A DNA stretch of 7,853 nt from Treponema sp. Lineage in GTDB: Bacteria; Spirochaetota; Spirochaetia; Treponematales; Breznakiellaceae. Shown piece by piece: positions 1 through 5,719 of this stretch. The stretch's first letter is position 1, and each line of letters opens with the position of its first letter. The notes under the pieces are model-generated. The model had not been told where the DNA came from. It was given only the letters and a program-made list of their open reading frames with translations, and did no database searches. A program made the translations under genes and the position numbers. Location: positions 1-7,853 of the forward strand of contig JAISWN010000343.1 in assembly GCA_031271075.1 (NCBI GenBank). The letters are read 5' to 3'.

Positions 1-382
1 GGGAAGCGGAGCCGGAGAACCCGGAGACCGGGGACCGGGAGACTCTGGGGAACCAGATCGTGATCCTCCCCACCGGGGCGGGGAAATCCCTGTGTTTCCA
101 GCTTCCCGCCATGCTCCTCTCCGGCCCCACCCTGGTACTCTACCCCATCCTCTCCCTCATGGCGGACCAGGAACGGCGGCTCCGGGAGCGGGGTTTTGAA
201 CCGGTGCTCCTGCGGGGGGCCAAAGCGAGGAAGAGCGGCGGCAGATCTGGGAAAAGCTCGGCTCCGGGAAAAGCCGGTTTATCATCGCCAACCCGGAGGT
301 GCTGCCGGGCCGGCGGATGCTGGCAAAACTTGGGGGCCTGGGGATCACCCATATCGTCATTGACGAGGCCCACTGTGTCAGC
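1..382 (+). pseudogene. recQ: RecQ-family DNA helicase remnant, frameshifted and truncated
   Basis: An open frame enters from the left edge and carries a RecQ-type Walker A motif ([13 protein letters not shown], about 69-107), followed by a motif Ia-like stretch ([13 protein letters not shown]). At the G6 tract 214-219 the protein-like reading moves to another frame. With one G fewer it would read on smoothly as [18 protein letters not shown], then FIIANPEVL and motif [10 protein letters not shown] (359-382). After that serine the similarity stops: the expected W-containing motif and everything after it (the rest of helicase domain 1, domain 2, zinc-binding and winged-helix parts) are missing. 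An intact RecQ is a 3'-5' ATP-dependent helicase of about 500-700 residues used in recombination repair. This copy cannot make one. The part before Walker A is an unusual E/P/G-rich run over a degenerate DNA repeat. The family call is firm; whether the shift is natural or a base-call error in a homopolymer is open, but the truncation stands either way. Confidence 0.8.
12..43 (+). repeat. Degenerate tandem repeat, four units of 7-9 bp
   Basis: Four imperfect units follow each other: CCGGAGAAC, CCGGAGAC, CGGGGAC, CGGGAGAC. They encode the [12 protein letters not shown] stretch just before the helicase P-loop, where RecQ proteins normally have the Q-motif and an ordered helix. The pattern suggests local slippage expansion in a decaying gene. 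The array is short and imperfect, so chance in GC-rich sequence is possible. Confidence 0.4.
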
Positions 383-737
383 CTGTTACTCCCCATAAGG
401 AAGGTCCCCCCTTCCACATACACCTATTATAGGGCATGGGATGTTCCGAGGGCGCTACGGGCCGGACCGGGGCGGGGCGGTAGGCGAAGTCCGCCCTTGC
501 CGAGGCGGAACGGCCCACTTCCACGGTCTTTGTCTCGGTTTGGCCGCCTGAGTAGGTCATGGTCAGGGTATAGGTCCCGGCGTTTATCCGGGGGATGGGC
601 AGAGTTCCCAGGCAGGGAGGGGCGGAGCAATCCGCCCTGACCCAGCCGACATGGTATCTGTGGTTGAATTCGGAATTCCTGCTGGCGGAAGCCCGGATCT
701 TGCGCCCCGGGGCCCCTTGGTTTAGAATAGGGGCGTC
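378..737 (-). pseudogene. Antisense remnant of a PEGA/Ig-like surface protein
   Basis: This is the main content of the gene-free stretch 383-739. Read on the - strand, one frame is open for 120 codons, from just after a stop at 738-740 to a stop at 378-380. It has no ATG, GTG or TTG start until an internal ATG at 558-560. It includes INAGTYTLTMTYSGGQTE followed by TKTVEVGRSASARADF. That alternation, with a GTYT turn and a late K-x-V-x-V strand, resembles PEGA or other Ig-like beta-sandwich domains of secreted and surface proteins. The last residues, about [14 protein letters not shown], look unlike protein and probably lie beyond a junction. The + strand frame across the same bases is Arg/Pro/Gly/Ser-rich and looks like a shadow. 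A leftover C-terminal piece of a decayed gene is the best reading. The domain match is by eye only. Confidence 0.4.
399..415. repeat. Short inverted repeat just past the recQ break
   Basis: GGAAGG (399-404) and CCTTCC (410-415) form a 6-bp perfect stem around a TCCCC loop, about 17 bases after the last recognisable recQ codon. It could be part of a small dispersed element or junction debris. There is no T-run of the kind an intrinsic terminator would have. Confidence 0.35.
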
Positions 738-739
738 TT

Positions 740-1645
740 ATGAAGAGCCTTAAAAGGTCGTTTTTTCTTTTTGTCCTGGCAAGTTTTACTGTTGCCCTGG
801 CCGTGGCAGGAGGAATTTTTTTTAGCCGCCCCCCCGCCCTGGTTCTAAGCGATCTTTCCTTCGACGTTCTTTACGGCCCGTGGAGGGGCCTCCTGCGGCA
901 GGCGGAGGCGTCCCTGCGGCTCTTCCGCCCGGTGAAAAAGGTGGTCCTTGCCGAAAACGCCGGCTCCGAGATGGTGATTTTTGCCCTTGAGGATGCGTCT
1001 TCCCATCCCTGGGCGGTATTGGCCCCTTACCGCTATGCCCGGGGGCTGCGGGATTACGCGGAACAGCATCCGGAAACGCCGGTAGTTGTTTTGGGCGGGC
1101 GGGAAAACATCCGGGAGGGACAACTGTTGAGCCTCGCGGTGGATACCCGGCTTGATTCCTACCGGGCGGGCCGCTCCGCCGCGTTTTTTTCACGGGGGAA
1201 AGAGGGGGAAATTCTGGTGTTTCAGGAGGAGCGGGATTTTCCGGTAAACCGGGACGCTTTTCTCGCCGGTTTGCGGGCGGAAGACTGTGATGTAAACCCG
1301 CTTTACATGAGCGGCTATACGGATTACACAGGATATGATAAACTTTCCTGTGTCGTGGTGGGGAGTAACGCCCAGACCTTTCTGAGCCGGAGTAACGCCG
1401 CGCCGGTCATTCTTTTTTCATGGCTGGATCCGGTGTTTTTCCCGGAGAATGTCCGGCTTGTTTTTGACGACTCCCCCTGGGGGGTATCGGTGGAGGCTTT
1501 CCGGGCCGCCTTTGAGGCCGGGGGAGATCCGGTTCCCTCAGACGCTTTCCTTCCTTTCGGAAGAATAGAGCAGGCCGGAAGAATATGGCAGGGGGATGGG
1601 TTGAAAAAAATAAAGGCAATTGTAAAAGAGGGGTTTGCTCAATAA
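740..1645 (+). CDS. Membrane-anchored protein with type-1 periplasmic-binding-like domain
   Basis: This 301-residue protein starts at an ATG six bases after an AGGGG ribosome-binding site. Residues about 7-28 form one hydrophobic segment after a Lys/Arg-rich start, without a lipobox cysteine, so it is an uncleaved anchor or signal peptide. The rest should lie outside the inner membrane. The body alternates strands and helices as in type-1 periplasmic binding proteins (LacI/BMP-like fold): KKVVLAENAG (66-75), a VVVLGGRENI strand (115-124), VDTRLDSYRAGRSAAFF (134-150), EGEILVFQEE, then NRDAFLAGLRA (170-180), which matches the family's R-x-x-F-x-x-G-L signature. CVVVGSN and PVILFSW look like later core strands. 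It probably binds a small ligand or acts as a sensor or envelope structural protein. No transport genes are adjacent. It ends 108 bases before the flaA-type gene, with no clear terminator between them. No gene name is justified. The fold is inferred from pattern, not from a search. Confidence 0.8.
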   Translation: MKSLKRSFFLFVLASFTVALAVAGGIFFSRPPALVLSDLSFDVLYGPWRGLLRQAEASLRLFRPVKKVVLAENAGSEMVIFALEDASSHPWAVLAPYRYARGLRDYAEQHPETPVVVLGGRENIREGQLLSLAVDTRLDSYRAGRSAAFFSRGKEGEILVFQEERDFPVNRDAFLAGLRAEDCDVNPLYMSGYTDYTGYDKLSCVVVGSNAQTFLSRSNAAPVILFSWLDPVFFPENVRLVFDDSPWGVSVEAFRAAFEAGGDPVPSDAFLPFGRIEQAGRIWQGDGLKKIKAIVKEGFAQ

Positions 1646-1679
1646 ATGTGAGAAAAAAACAGGAAAAATACAGGGAACG

Positions 1680-1708
1680 TTGACAAAGATACCGATAAGA
1701 GATATAAT
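1680..1708 (+). promoter_or_regulatory. Consensus sigma-70 promoter for the flaA pair
   Basis: TTGACA at 1680-1685 and TATAAT at 1703-1708 are separated by exactly 17 bp: both hexamers are perfect and the spacing is optimal. Transcription should start near 1715, leaving a leader of about 40 bases that contains the AAGGAG ribosome-binding site at 1741-1746. In treponemes, flaA genes are known to use housekeeping-type promoters while flagellin core (flaB) genes use sigma-28, and this site agrees with that. Confidence 0.9.
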
Positions 1709-1753
1709 CGTCCTAAGAACTCGTTTCCATGGATAGGAATAAGGAGTAGTTTG

Positions 1754-2530
1754 ATGAAACATGGTGGTTTCAGGGCTGTATGGGTTGTTCTTTTGGTGTG
1801 TATGGCGCTTGTTTCAGCCTACAGTGATGAAAGAACCGTCAATTCCGAAGCTGTAATTATAGAGCCCTTTGACGGCAATACCGCTCACGAGTGGACCGTA
1901 GAAGGAAGGACCAGTTCTTTCGAATTTGACTGGAATAAAGATGCCAGTAAATTTGCGACGGTACTTGACGGGGATGGGTATCCCAAGCTGACTTATGTTC
2001 CGGCTTGGCCTCAGGCGCTGTTCGGCAACAACCGGCAGGGTAATGACTATAAAAGCCTAGGCATCTGGGGCCGCTTCGACCGCCGGGGTTACAACTGGAT
2101 CGATATATACCCGGTAGAAGTCGGAACTACCACTCCCTTCGAGATACCCCTGCCTGGGCGGGTACACTACCTGGATATGTGGGTGTGGGGTTCCAACCTC
2201 CAATTTTATGTTGAGGCTTTTGTACGGGACTATCAGGGTGTAGTCCATACCCTCAAGCTTGGGGATATTGCCTATACGGGCTGGAAGAACCTGCGGGTGT
2301 CGATTCCCGGCTCGATTAGACAGAGTAAACGGATACTTCCCCATTACGCGGGGCTTCAATTTGTAAAATTCCGGATATGGACCCAGCCATACGAAAGGGT
2401 GGATAATTTCTATATTTATTTTGATCAATTCAAGATAGTAACCGATACTTTTGAATCCTTCTTTGATGGCGATGAACTGGCGGATCCTGAGCATGTGCAG
2501 GAACTCTGGACAGTATCGGGCAATAATTAA
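1754..2530 (+). CDS. FlaA-family flagellar filament outer layer protein (FlaA-like)
   Basis: This is a 258-residue member of the spirochaete FlaA family, which forms the outer sheath around the FlaB core of periplasmic flagella. The ATG at 1754 lies seven bases after a perfect AAGGAG, so it is preferred over an in-frame TTG three bases upstream. Residues 9-22 are hydrophobic and end in VSA, a plausible signal peptidase I site, giving export to the periplasm. Family traits are an early IIEPFDG segment followed by a W-rich beta region (EWTVEG, SFEFDW), a central DMWVWG...LQFYVEAFVRDYQG stretch, GWKNLRVSIP, and near the C-terminus YIYFDQFKIVTDTF then DGDEL. The same layout recurs in the next gene, so the two are diverged paralogues. 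The length fits the short FlaA-like group rather than the roughly 350-residue FlaA1 group. The T. pallidum counterpart is probably the gene next to flaA2, from memory of gene order. Confidence 0.88.
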   Translation: MKHGGFRAVWVVLLVCMALVSAYSDERTVNSEAVIIEPFDGNTAHEWTVEGRTSSFEFDWNKDASKFATVLDGDGYPKLTYVPAWPQALFGNNRQGNDYKSLGIWGRFDRRGYNWIDIYPVEVGTTTPFEIPLPGRVHYLDMWVWGSNLQFYVEAFVRDYQGVVHTLKLGDIAYTGWKNLRVSIPGSIRQSKRILPHYAGLQFVKFRIWTQPYERVDNFYIYFDQFKIVTDTFESFFDGDELADPEHVQELWTVSGNN

Positions 2531-2541
2531 GGGGGCTGGCC

Positions 2542-3267
2542 GTGAAACGTTTTGTATTGGGTGTCTTGATTTTGTTGGTTACCGGTTTCCTGTTTGCCCA
2601 AGAGGGCGCCGATGTGGGGGCTACGGATCCTGAGCGGGTGAGTATTGACGCGGCCCAACAGCTTTTAAAAGAAATTTCGGTGGATAAATTCGAAAAAGAT
2701 GGTTATTGGCACTCGGCCATGTCCCCGGATCAGGGGTATACCAGCACTCGTTTGTTTGAGGGCGGTCCTGCGGGAAAGGAACCCCTGGCGGAGGAGGAAG
2801 GCCTTAATATCCCCGATAGATACGTTCTGGGTACCCGTGTTGATTTTATCCACCGGGGTCATACCAGTTTTACCCTTTATCCCCAGCGGCCAATCCCGAT
2901 AGAGGGGATTGCCAAGACCGTATCGGTCTGGGCTGTAGGCCGGAATTACAATCACGAACTGTATCTCCTTGTCCAGGATTTCTTTGGCCGCCAGTTTGAA
3001 CTCTACATGGGCAAGCTGAATTTCCAGGGATGGAAGAAGCTGTCCGTGGCAATCCCCCCCCAGGCGGAAGACGGAAGAAATGGCATTGTCCAGCGGAATT
3101 ACCACTACAGCAACAACCTGGGAATTAAAATTAACGGTTTGATGATCAAATGCGATCCCCTGGAAGCATTCGGCAGCTACTATGTGTATTTCGACGATCT
3201 GAGGGCGGTGACCGATCTCTTTGCGGAGGATAACCGGGACCCGGACGATATGAACGACGCCTGGTAA
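2542..3267 (+). CDS. flaA2: Flagellar filament outer layer protein FlaA2
   Basis: This 241-residue FlaA-family sheath protein starts at GTG 2542, eleven bases after the previous stop and six after a GGGGG ribosome-binding site, so it is cotranscribed with the upstream flaA-like gene. A signal peptide (MKRFVLGVLILLVTGFLFA) has a probable cut after Ala19, followed by an acidic mature start. The family core is visible: VDKFEKDGYWHSAMSPDQG, RVDFIHRGHTSFTLYP, KTVSVWAVGRNYNHELYLLVQDFFGRQ split across the middle, GWKKLSVAIP, then YYVYFDDLRAVTDLF close to the end. It shares with its neighbour the V-W-x-x-G strand, the GWK-L-V-IP motif and the Y-Y/F-D-x-x-x-V-T-D motif. Mature FlaA2 sits in the periplasm on the flagellar filament and affects its stiffness and helical shape. 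A strong terminator follows 18 bases after the stop. The FlaA2 assignment, rather than another FlaA, rests on size and order. Confidence 0.87.
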   Translation: MKRFVLGVLILLVTGFLFAQEGADVGATDPERVSIDAAQQLLKEISVDKFEKDGYWHSAMSPDQGYTSTRLFEGGPAGKEPLAEEEGLNIPDRYVLGTRVDFIHRGHTSFTLYPQRPIPIEGIAKTVSVWAVGRNYNHELYLLVQDFFGRQFELYMGKLNFQGWKKLSVAIPPQAEDGRNGIVQRNYHYSNNLGIKINGLMIKCDPLEAFGSYYVYFDDLRAVTDLFAEDNRDPDDMNDAW

Positions 3268-3285
3268 AACCGGCGCTGTACTGGG

Positions 3286-3322
3286 AAAGGGCAATGGGTC
3301 AAACTCATTGCCCTTTTTTTTT
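3286..3322 (+). terminator. Rho-independent terminator after flaA2
   Basis: AAAGGGCAATG (3286-3296) pairs perfectly with CATTGCCCTTT (3306-3316). A G-T pair and two more pairs extend the stem to 14 pairs around a CAA loop, and nine T's (3314-3322) follow. It ends the flaA unit. Its right half lies inside the 3' end of the convergent - strand gene. In the - direction only a TTT follows the stem, so it should terminate that strand less well. Confidence 0.93.
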
Positions 3323-4009
3323 GTAACAGTAGGCGTTCCCCTTCTTTCCTGTCCGCCGGACGGCCCCTATTTTGGCAAGCACGTAGAGGGTTTTTCGGGC
3401 CAGGGGGGGATCGATCCGGGCCTTTTCCGCCAAGTCCCGGACGGTAAATTCCTCTCCCCGGACAAAGGGGACAAAGCGGTAGTAGTCTTTTAAACCCGTA
3501 AGACAGAGGGAACCATGCCAGCCTGTCAACTCCCTTCCCATGACGCTGGCGCCCTTCCGCCGCCAGGAACCTTTTCCATCCAGAACCCGTTTCTCCAGCA
3601 CATCGATCAGGGCAAGTTCAATACTAAGTCCGGGAAGCAGGGCAAGTTCCGGCGCGTAAAGCAGATGTTTGAAGAGATCCCACTCGCTGCCCCGGCGGGG
3701 GCTTTTCCGTTTCCTGATGCTCTCCCCTTCAGGGCCGAAGGTTTCTATATGCTTGGTAAGGATAATCGGATGGACTATCCGTACCTGTCCGCGGGCGGCC
3801 AAATCCCGGACTTTATCCCGCAAAGGGCCGAAACTGCCGGTTTGAACTTCAATAATCTCCCCTTCCCCCGTTACACCGTCGCAGACATAGTCCCCCAGGG
3901 CCTCCTCGGTTTTGCCGGCTTCTCCGGCGTAGCGGAATTTTAAAGCCCGGTGAAGCGCGCTTTCCTTTTGGGTTCCGATGCCCTCTTCCCCCTTCCCGCG
4001 CTTATCCAA
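3305..4009 (-). CDS. Hypothetical protein, PD-(D/E)xK nuclease-like core plus winged-helix-like C-terminus
   Basis: This 234-residue, Lys/Arg-rich protein has no signal peptide or membrane segment, so it is cytoplasmic. I do not recognise a named family. Residues about 16-28 (KESALHRALKFRY) look like the first helix of a PD-(D/E)xK nuclease, followed by D40 or D44, then strand EGEIIEVQTGSFGPLRDK (49-66), where E54-x-Q56 would stand for the usual E-x-K, and IVHPIIL as the next core strand. Residues about 187-232 (EFTVRDLAEKARIDPPLARKTLYVLAKIGAVRR, then GNAYCYK) read as a winged helix that could contact DNA. A DNA repair or processing role is inference. The start is a TTG at 4007-4009 with AAGG upstream; no ATG exists in frame before the stop at 4043-4045, and the next Met is far inside. 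It is convergent with flaA2 and divergent from mraZ. Its final lysines are coded by the flaA2 terminator T-run. Confidence 0.72.
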   Translation of the reverse strand: MDKRGKGEEGIGTQKESALHRALKFRYAGEAGKTEEALGDYVCDGVTGEGEIIEVQTGSFGPLRDKVRDLAARGQVRIVHPIILTKHIETFGPEGESIRKRKSPRRGSEWDLFKHLLYAPELALLPGLSIELALIDVLEKRVLDGKGSWRRKGASVMGRELTGWHGSLCLTGLKDYYRFVPFVRGEEFTVRDLAEKARIDPPLARKTLYVLAKIGAVRRTGKKGNAYCYKKKGQ

Positions 4010-4049
4010 GGGCCCGGCCTTCCGGGTACACGTTAATGAACATTAGCCT

Positions 4050-4078
4050 ATTATACCGGGCTTTGTATGAAAGGGGCA
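4050..4078 (-). promoter_or_regulatory. Likely sigma-70 promoter for the nuclease-like gene
   Basis: On the - strand, TTGCCC (complement of 4073-4078) and a perfect TATAAT (complement of 4050-4055) are 17 bp apart. Transcription would start near 4043, about 35 bases before the proposed TTG start. The -35 box matches consensus at four of six positions. Confidence 0.6.
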
Positions 4079-4152
4079 ACGCTTTTCTATACAGCCATAT
4101 AGGCGATAAGAATAATATTTTTACTTTTTGTAATATTTTCCGGGTTTTCATA

Positions 4153-4181
4153 TTGACCGGAGATTTTGGACTAGGTAACAA
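4153..4181 (+). promoter_or_regulatory. Candidate promoter of the mraZ-led dcw operon
   Basis: TTGACC (4153-4158, five of six consensus) stands 17 bp before TAACAA (4176-4181, only about three of six). It lies in the AT-rich 244-base gap between the two divergent starts and would leave a leader of about 65 bases before mraZ. The poor -10 box makes this tentative, or could fit a promoter that needs tuning by MraZ. Confidence 0.35.
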
Positions 4182-4253
4182 TGAATTAAATGGCATTTTG
4201 CGGGAAATACTAGAAATTGGTGGAAAAAAAGGTTAAGATGAGGAAAGAGTGTC

Positions 4254-4691
4254 ATGAGTATTCCGACCGGCCTAAAATTTATTTCATGTGACGATAAAGG
4301 CCGGATAAGTATACCCTCCCTTTTTCGGGAGGGGATGCCGGGGAATACCCTGATCATTACAAAAGGGCTTAAACGCTGCCTCTGGCTGTACCCGATGGAT
4401 GAATGGTCGAACTTTTCGGATCAAATGGTATCGAAAATGGAGCCCCTTCGCTTAAAGGAGCGGGATTACATGCGGCACCGTTTCATTATACCCGCCCAGG
4501 AGCTTGAATTTGACAAGCTGGGCAGGGTCGCGGTGCCCCAGAGCCTGCGGGATTTCGCGGGGCTCAACAAAGAATGCGCCGTGGCCAGTAACGGGGAGCG
4601 CATGGAGATTTGGGATAGCCAGGTTTATAACGATTATCAGGACGAGATAGAGGAGAACCTTGAAAATGTGGTTGAGGAAATAGGCTTGTAG
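4254..4691 (+). CDS. mraZ: MraZ transcriptional regulator of the dcw cluster
   Basis: MraZ is a ring-forming DNA-binding protein that usually represses its own dcw operon. At 145 residues it has family length. It shows the two tandem AbrB-like half-domains, each with its D-x-x-G-R signature: ISCDDKGRISIPSLFRE (10-26) and LEFDKLGRVAVPQSLRDFAGL (84-104). ITKGLKRCLWLYPMDEW (35-51) and SNGERMEIWDS (112-122) are the matching strand regions. The ATG at 4254 follows GAGGAAAG (4240-4247) at normal distance. It is the first gene of the operon, 71 bases ahead of the preferred rsmH start. The acidic tail (DEIEENLENVVEE) is typical of the family's C-terminal helix. Confidence 0.96.
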   Translation: MSIPTGLKFISCDDKGRISIPSLFREGMPGNTLIITKGLKRCLWLYPMDEWSNFSDQMVSKMEPLRLKERDYMRHRFIIPAQELEFDKLGRVAVPQSLRDFAGLNKECAVASNGERMEIWDSQVYNDYQDEIEENLENVVEEIGL

Positions 4692-4746
4692 AGAAACGGG
4701 GCTGCGGGAAAGGGAACCTGAAAGCCGGGGCGATGGAGATTTGGGA
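4602..4746 (+). repeat. 14-bp direct repeat, mraZ 3' end and rsmH leader
   Basis: ATGGAGATTTGGGA occurs at 4602-4615 inside mraZ (coding MEIWD) and again at 4733-4746 just before rsmH, where an ATG in the second copy would give MEIWE. The copies start 131 bases apart. The coordinates cover both copies and the sequence between them. This may be a small duplication or chance; it bears on the rsmH start choice. Confidence 0.5.
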
Positions 4747-4762
4747 GGGGAACATAAGGAAT

Positions 4763-5719
4763 ATGGAAGCGCTGCACACTCCGGTACTGCTGGAGGAAAC
4801 AATACAGTATCTCGCGCCCCGGGGCAAAGGGGAACTGATGTTGGATGCTACCACCGGAGAAGGGGGGCATAGCTTTGCCTTCCTTTCCCGGTTCCCGGAT
4901 TTAAAAATCATCGCCATCGACGCCGATCCCCTTATCCAGCAGGCCGCGAAAGAGCGGCTGGGGGAATTCGGCGACCGGGTATATTTTTATTCCGGCTGGG
5001 CCCAGTCCTTCTTCGCTTCTTACCCTGGGGATCTTAAGCGGCCCGACACGGTTCTTATGGACCTTGGGATAAGCATGTTTCACTATGTAAAGTCGGGCCG
5101 GGGCTTCAGCTTCCGTAAAGACGAGCCCCTGGATATGCGGCTGGATACCTCTTCCGGCCCCGACGCGGCGGATCTTATTGCCGCTCTGCCTGAAAAAGAC
5201 CTGGCGGATCTGATCTACCGGAACGCGGGGGAACCTTACTCCCGGCGCATCGCCAAAGCCATTGTAAAGGCCCGGAAAGAGGGGGCGATCCGCAGTTCCG
5301 GGGCCCTTGCGGAACTGGTGGAAGCCGCCGTACCCCCGGCTTACCGGCACAGGGCCGTTCATCCGGCCACGAAGACCTTTCAGGCTCTGCGAATCGCGGT
5401 AAACGGCGACTTGTCCCGGCTGCCGGATCTGCTTGAAGGGGGGCTTAGGACGCTTAAGGCCGGCGGAAGGATGGGGGTGATCAGCTTTCATTCTTCGGAA
5501 GACCGGATAGTCAGGAACTTCTTCCGGGAGAAGAGCAGGGACTGTACCCATTCCCCAGAAGCGCCGATAGATAGGTATGAGGGCCGCCGGCTGGTAAATC
5601 TGCTTACCCGAAAAGGGCTTACTCCCGGCAAAGCGGAAAGGCAAAAAAATCCTCCCTCCCGGAGCGCGCGGCTGCGGGTAGTCGAAAAAATTCTTGAACT
5701 TGAAGAGGACGGAAAGTGA
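4763..5719 (+). CDS. rsmH: 16S rRNA (cytosine1402-N4)-methyltransferase RsmH
   Basis: RsmH (MraW) uses S-adenosylmethionine to methylate N4 of C1402 in the decoding centre of 16S rRNA. The family start HTPVLLEE, the SAM-binding LDATTGEGGHS (27-37), MDLGIS, then RGFSFRKDEPLDMRLD, HPATKTFQALRIAVN and ISFHSSEDRIVRNFFR are all present, in order. The length of 318 residues is normal. I chose the ATG at 4763 because it puts the conserved HTPVLLEE at residue 5 and has AAGGA close by and GGAGG further upstream. An in-frame ATG at 4733 would add ten residues (MEIWEGNIRN) but has no well-placed ribosome-binding site and falls in a sequence repeated from mraZ. The stop TGA shares its A with the ATG of the next gene, which indicates translational coupling. 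Confidence 0.96.
   Translation: MEALHTPVLLEETIQYLAPRGKGELMLDATTGEGGHSFAFLSRFPDLKIIAIDADPLIQQAAKERLGEFGDRVYFYSGWAQSFFASYPGDLKRPDTVLMDLGISMFHYVKSGRGFSFRKDEPLDMRLDTSSGPDAADLIAALPEKDLADLIYRNAGEPYSRRIAKAIVKARKEGAIRSSGALAELVEAAVPPAYRHRAVHPATKTFQALRIAVNGDLSRLPDLLEGGLRTLKAGGRMGVISFHSSEDRIVRNFFREKSRDCTHSPEAPIDRYEGRRLVNLLTRKGLTPGKAERQKNPPSRSARLRVVEKILELEEDGK

Noticed and set aside
383..640. Continuation of the recQ frame as a + strand protein
   Set aside because: After VS the residues become Arg/Pro/Gly/Ser-rich with no RecQ motif. It is the shadow of the better - strand reading.
700..728. TTGCGC-N17-TAGAAT as a promoter of the 740-1645 gene
   Set aside because: The -35 box is poor, and a start near 735 would leave out the AGGGG ribosome-binding site at 729-733 that clearly serves the ATG at 740.
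1754..1801. Lipoprotein signal in the FlaA-like protein (cysteine at residue 16)
   Set aside because: The residue before Cys is Val and the three before are LLV, which is a poor lipobox. A VSA signal peptidase I site follows, as expected for FlaA.
3515..3943. 142-codon + strand open frame inside the nuclease-like gene
   Set aside because: Proline-rich and without motif or ribosome-binding site; the opposite strand has a globular-looking protein with its own promoter.
4901..5644. 247-codon - strand open frame inside rsmH
   Set aside because: It lies wholly antisense to the strongly conserved rsmH and reads as Pro/Gly/Arg-rich filler typical of GC-rich shadows.
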